Source of the DNA: Bacteroidota bacterium
Lineage (GTDB): Bacteria; Bacteroidota; Ignavibacteria; Tepidaquicellales; Tepidaquicellaceae
NCBI GenBank assembly: GCA_023429265.1
Contig: JAEYVS010000225.1
Span: forward strand, 1 to 17,278
DNA length: 17,278 bases
Direction: 5' to 3'
This document shows, piece by piece, positions 15,828 through 17,278 of the stretch (its first letter is position 1; every line of letters starts with the position of its first letter). The notes below the pieces were generated by a model. It was not told where the DNA came from. It ran no database searches and saw only the letters and a list, made by a program, of their open reading frames with translations. The translations under genes were made by a program, and so were the position numbers.

Positions 15828-15856
15828 AAGTTAAGAAATAAGCTTAAATTTAACTT
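15828..15856 (+). repeat. AAGTTAA/TTAACTT inverted repeat before HAAO
   Basis: Seven-base arms at 15828-15834 and 15850-15856 around a 15-nt centre that itself contains TAAGCTTA. It ends 2 nt before the strong ribosome binding site. CTTAA (15843-15847) could alternatively pair with TTAAG (15857-15861) and partly cover that site. AT-rich, so chance is possible. Confidence 0.4.
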
Positions 15857-15858
15857 TT

Positions 15859-15865
15859 AAGGAGG
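15859..15865 (+). promoter_or_regulatory. Strong Shine-Dalgarno for HAAO
   Basis: AAGGAGG with 7 nt to the ATG at 15873. It is the only near-perfect ribosome binding site in the window, so it fixes this start and suggests efficient translation. Confidence 0.85.
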
Positions 15866-15872
15866 TACCATA

Positions 15873-16385
15873 ATGTCAGCACCGTTTAATTTTATGAAGT
15901 GGATAGAAGATAACCGTCACCTTCTGAAGCCACCTGTGGGAAATAAATGCATGGTAGATGAGGACTTTATTGTGATGGTAGTAGGCGGACCCAATACAAG
16001 AAAGGATTACCATTATGAGGAAGGTCCCGAGTTTTTTTACCAGATTGAAGGTGACATAACAGTAAAGATAATCGAAGACGGCAAACCCAAAGATATTAAT
16101 TTGAAAGCCGGAGATATGTATTACCTACCTCCGAGGATACCGCATTCGCCTCAGAGATCTGAAGGATCCATAGGAATTGTAATTGAAAGAAAAAGGACAG
16201 ACGGAGAAATGGATGGCTTGATGTGGTTTTGCGAAAATTGCGGAAATAAGCTTTACGAGGAATATTTTCAACTCGACAATATTGTGGAGCAGCTGCCGCC
16301 GATAATGAATAAGTTCTATGCCGACGAAGAAAAGCGTACCTGCAAAAACTGTGGTACCGTGATGGAATCACCCGTAAAGAAGTAA
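15873..16385 (+). CDS. nbaC: 3-hydroxyanthranilate 3,4-dioxygenase
   Basis: Cytoplasmic non-haem Fe(II) cupin of 170 residues that opens the ring of 3-hydroxyanthranilate with O2 to give 2-amino-3-carboxymuconate semialdehyde (ACMS). Iron ligands H47, E53 and H91 and substrate residues R43, R95 and E105 correspond, with an offset of four to five, to those known from the Cupriavidus enzyme. The second, rubredoxin-like metal site of bacterial and fungal enzymes is intact: C120/C123 and C157/C160. The length is typical. The start is set by a strong Shine-Dalgarno sequence. The ACMS decarboxylase gene follows after 19 nt, so product and next enzyme are made together. The gene is also called haaO; I use nbaC for the bacterial form. 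Assignment is firm. Confidence 0.96.
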   Translation: MSAPFNFMKWIEDNRHLLKPPVGNKCMVDEDFIVMVVGGPNTRKDYHYEEGPEFFYQIEGDITVKIIEDGKPKDINLKAGDMYYLPPRIPHSPQRSEGSIGIVIERKRTDGEMDGLMWFCENCGNKLYEEYFQLDNIVEQLPPIMNKFYADEEKRTCKNCGTVMESPVKK

Positions 16386-16404
16386 ATACATTAATCCCGG
16401 TTAA

Positions 16405-17278
16405 TTGAAAATAGACGTACATACTCATATCATTCCTGAAAACCTTCCCGACCTTGAAGCAAAGTACGGTGAGAAGGGCTTTATAAAGCTCGATCATTAC
16501 AAACCGTGCTGCGCCAAAATGATAAGGGACGGAAAAGTTTTCCGTGAGATACAGGAGAACTGCTGGAACCCCGATGCGCGAATTAAAGAATCCGATGAGC
16601 TCGGTGTGACTATACAGGTTCTTTCGACTATTCCAATTATGTTCAGCTACTGGGCAAAACCCGAAAGTGCCTACGACCTTTCAAGATACCTCAATGATCA
16701 CATAGCATCAGTGGTGGATAAATATCCGACAAGGTTTATGGGACTCGGTACGCTGCCCTTACAGGCGCCGGACCTGGCCATAAAGGAAATGGAACGGTGC
16801 GTAAATGAACTCGGGCTGCAAGGCATTGAGATAGGCACTCACGTCAACGACTGGAACCTCGATGACTCGAACCTTTTCCCGGTATTCGAAGCAGCTCAGG
16901 AGCTGGATGCTTCAATATTCGTTCATCCCTGGGATATGATGGGGAAGGATAGAATGCCAAAATACTGGCTTCCCTGGCTTGTAGGAATGCCTGCTGAGAC
17001 CTCACTCGCGATATGCTCTATGATATTCGGGGGAGTATTCGAGCGTCTGCCCAAGCTGAAAGTGTGTTTTGCTCACGGAGGCGGTTCATTCCCCAGTACA
17101 ATAGGTCGCATAGAGCACGGCTTCAAAGTCCGTCCTGACCTCTGCGCTATCGACAATAACATTAATCCAAAAAAATATCTTGGCAGATTCTGGCTTGATT
17201 CGCTTGTTCACGATGAGATGGCTATGAAGTTCGTCATAGACCTCATTGGAGAAGATAAAATAGTAATGGGATCCGATT
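16405..17278 (+). CDS. nbaD: ACMS decarboxylase (ACMSD), 3' end cut by window
   Basis: Amidohydrolase-superfamily zinc enzyme that decarboxylates ACMS to 2-aminomuconate 6-semialdehyde, diverting it from spontaneous cyclisation to quinolinate. 291 codons are visible; the family is about 335 residues, so roughly 40 C-terminal residues lie beyond the edge. Metal ligands are in place: H6-T-H8 at the start, H174 in VHPWD, H224 in AHGGG, and D291 in MGSD at the very end of the window. The start is TTG at 16405 (MKIDVHTHIIPE), 19 nt after the dioxygenase stop, without a Shine-Dalgarno sequence. The conserved HxH lies only five residues in, so no earlier start is needed. Downstream genes for 2-aminomuconate semialdehyde dehydrogenase and deaminase would be expected next. 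Symbol as in the nba pathway; acmsD/amnD are synonyms. Confidence 0.95.
   Translation, partial: MKIDVHTHIIPENLPDLEAKYGEKGFIKLDHYKPCCAKMIRDGKVFREIQENCWNPDARIKESDELGVTIQVLSTIPIMFSYWAKPESAYDLSRYLNDHIASVVDKYPTRFMGLGTLPLQAPDLAIKEMERCVNELGLQGIEIGTHVNDWNLDDSNLFPVFEAAQELDASIFVHPWDMMGKDRMPKYWLPWLVGMPAETSLAICSMIFGGVFERLPKLKVCFAHGGGSFPSTIGRIEHGFKVRPDLCAIDNNINPKKYLGRFWLDSLVHDEMAMKFVIDLIGEDKIVMGSD

Noticed and set aside
1..17278. CRISPR arrays, tRNA, rRNA, IS ends, integrase or prophage genes
   Set aside because: I saw no regularly spaced repeats, tRNA-like cloverleaf, transposase or phage motif in any part of the window.

Overview
The window looks like chromosomal core or near-core DNA of a free-living, oxygen-using bacterium, probably of the Bacteroidota/Ignavibacteriota-Chlorobi group. 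The base composition is moderately AT-rich. Most genes lack a Shine-Dalgarno sequence, and TTG or GTG starts are common. The family mix (non-PepF M3 oligoendopeptidases, 2TM-domain protein, Bacteroidota-style rhomboid, front-end-type acyl-CoA desaturase, PAP2_C protein) fits that group. The phylum assignment is inference. I see no phage, IS element, CRISPR array, rRNA or tRNA.

Layout: (1) 1-1572, the 3' part of rsgA (ribosome assembly GTPase) followed after 4 nt by a SAM methyltransferase. (2) 1672-7335, two colinear M3-family oligoendopeptidase paralogues on either side of an OpgC-like membrane acyltransferase, then trhO (tRNA U34 hydroxylase). The first peptidase has its own intrinsic terminator. 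The acyltransferase overlaps the second peptidase by 11 nt, so acyltransferase-peptidase-trhO probably form one transcript. (3) 7396-9119, an AI-2E/PerM-family membrane protein overlapping a zinc-knuckle methyltransferase by 4 nt, preceded by two TAGTTA/TAACTA dyads. (4) 9245-11005, an NhaC-type Na+/H+ antiporter. (5) 11006-11589, a gene-free convergent spacer with low-complexity repeats, strong strand asymmetry and one orphan sigma70-like promoter. (6) Minus strand, 11590-13986: a fatty acid desaturase and an unrecognised triple-zinc-ribbon protein ending in LRV/HEAT-like repeats. (7) 14115-15782, a compact plus-strand membrane cassette: 2TM protein, rhomboid protease with an acidic tail, and a PAP2_C (sphingomyelin-synthase-like) protein. 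(8) 15873-17278, 3-hydroxyanthranilate 3,4-dioxygenase and the start of ACMS decarboxylase, i.e. the kynurenine/3-hydroxyanthranilate branch. It is cut by the window end.

How the genes fit together: several enzymes need O2 (TrhO, desaturase, 3-hydroxyanthranilate dioxygenase), which argues for an aerobic or facultative lifestyle. HAAO and ACMSD catalyse consecutive steps. The desaturase and PAP2_C protein suggest membrane-lipid remodelling. I did not find a clearly new defence or mobile system. The least explained items are the triple-zinc-ribbon/LRV protein, the membrane cassette divergent from it with a perfect 19-bp palindrome between them, the paired dyads before the AI-2E gene, and the spacer at 11006-11589.
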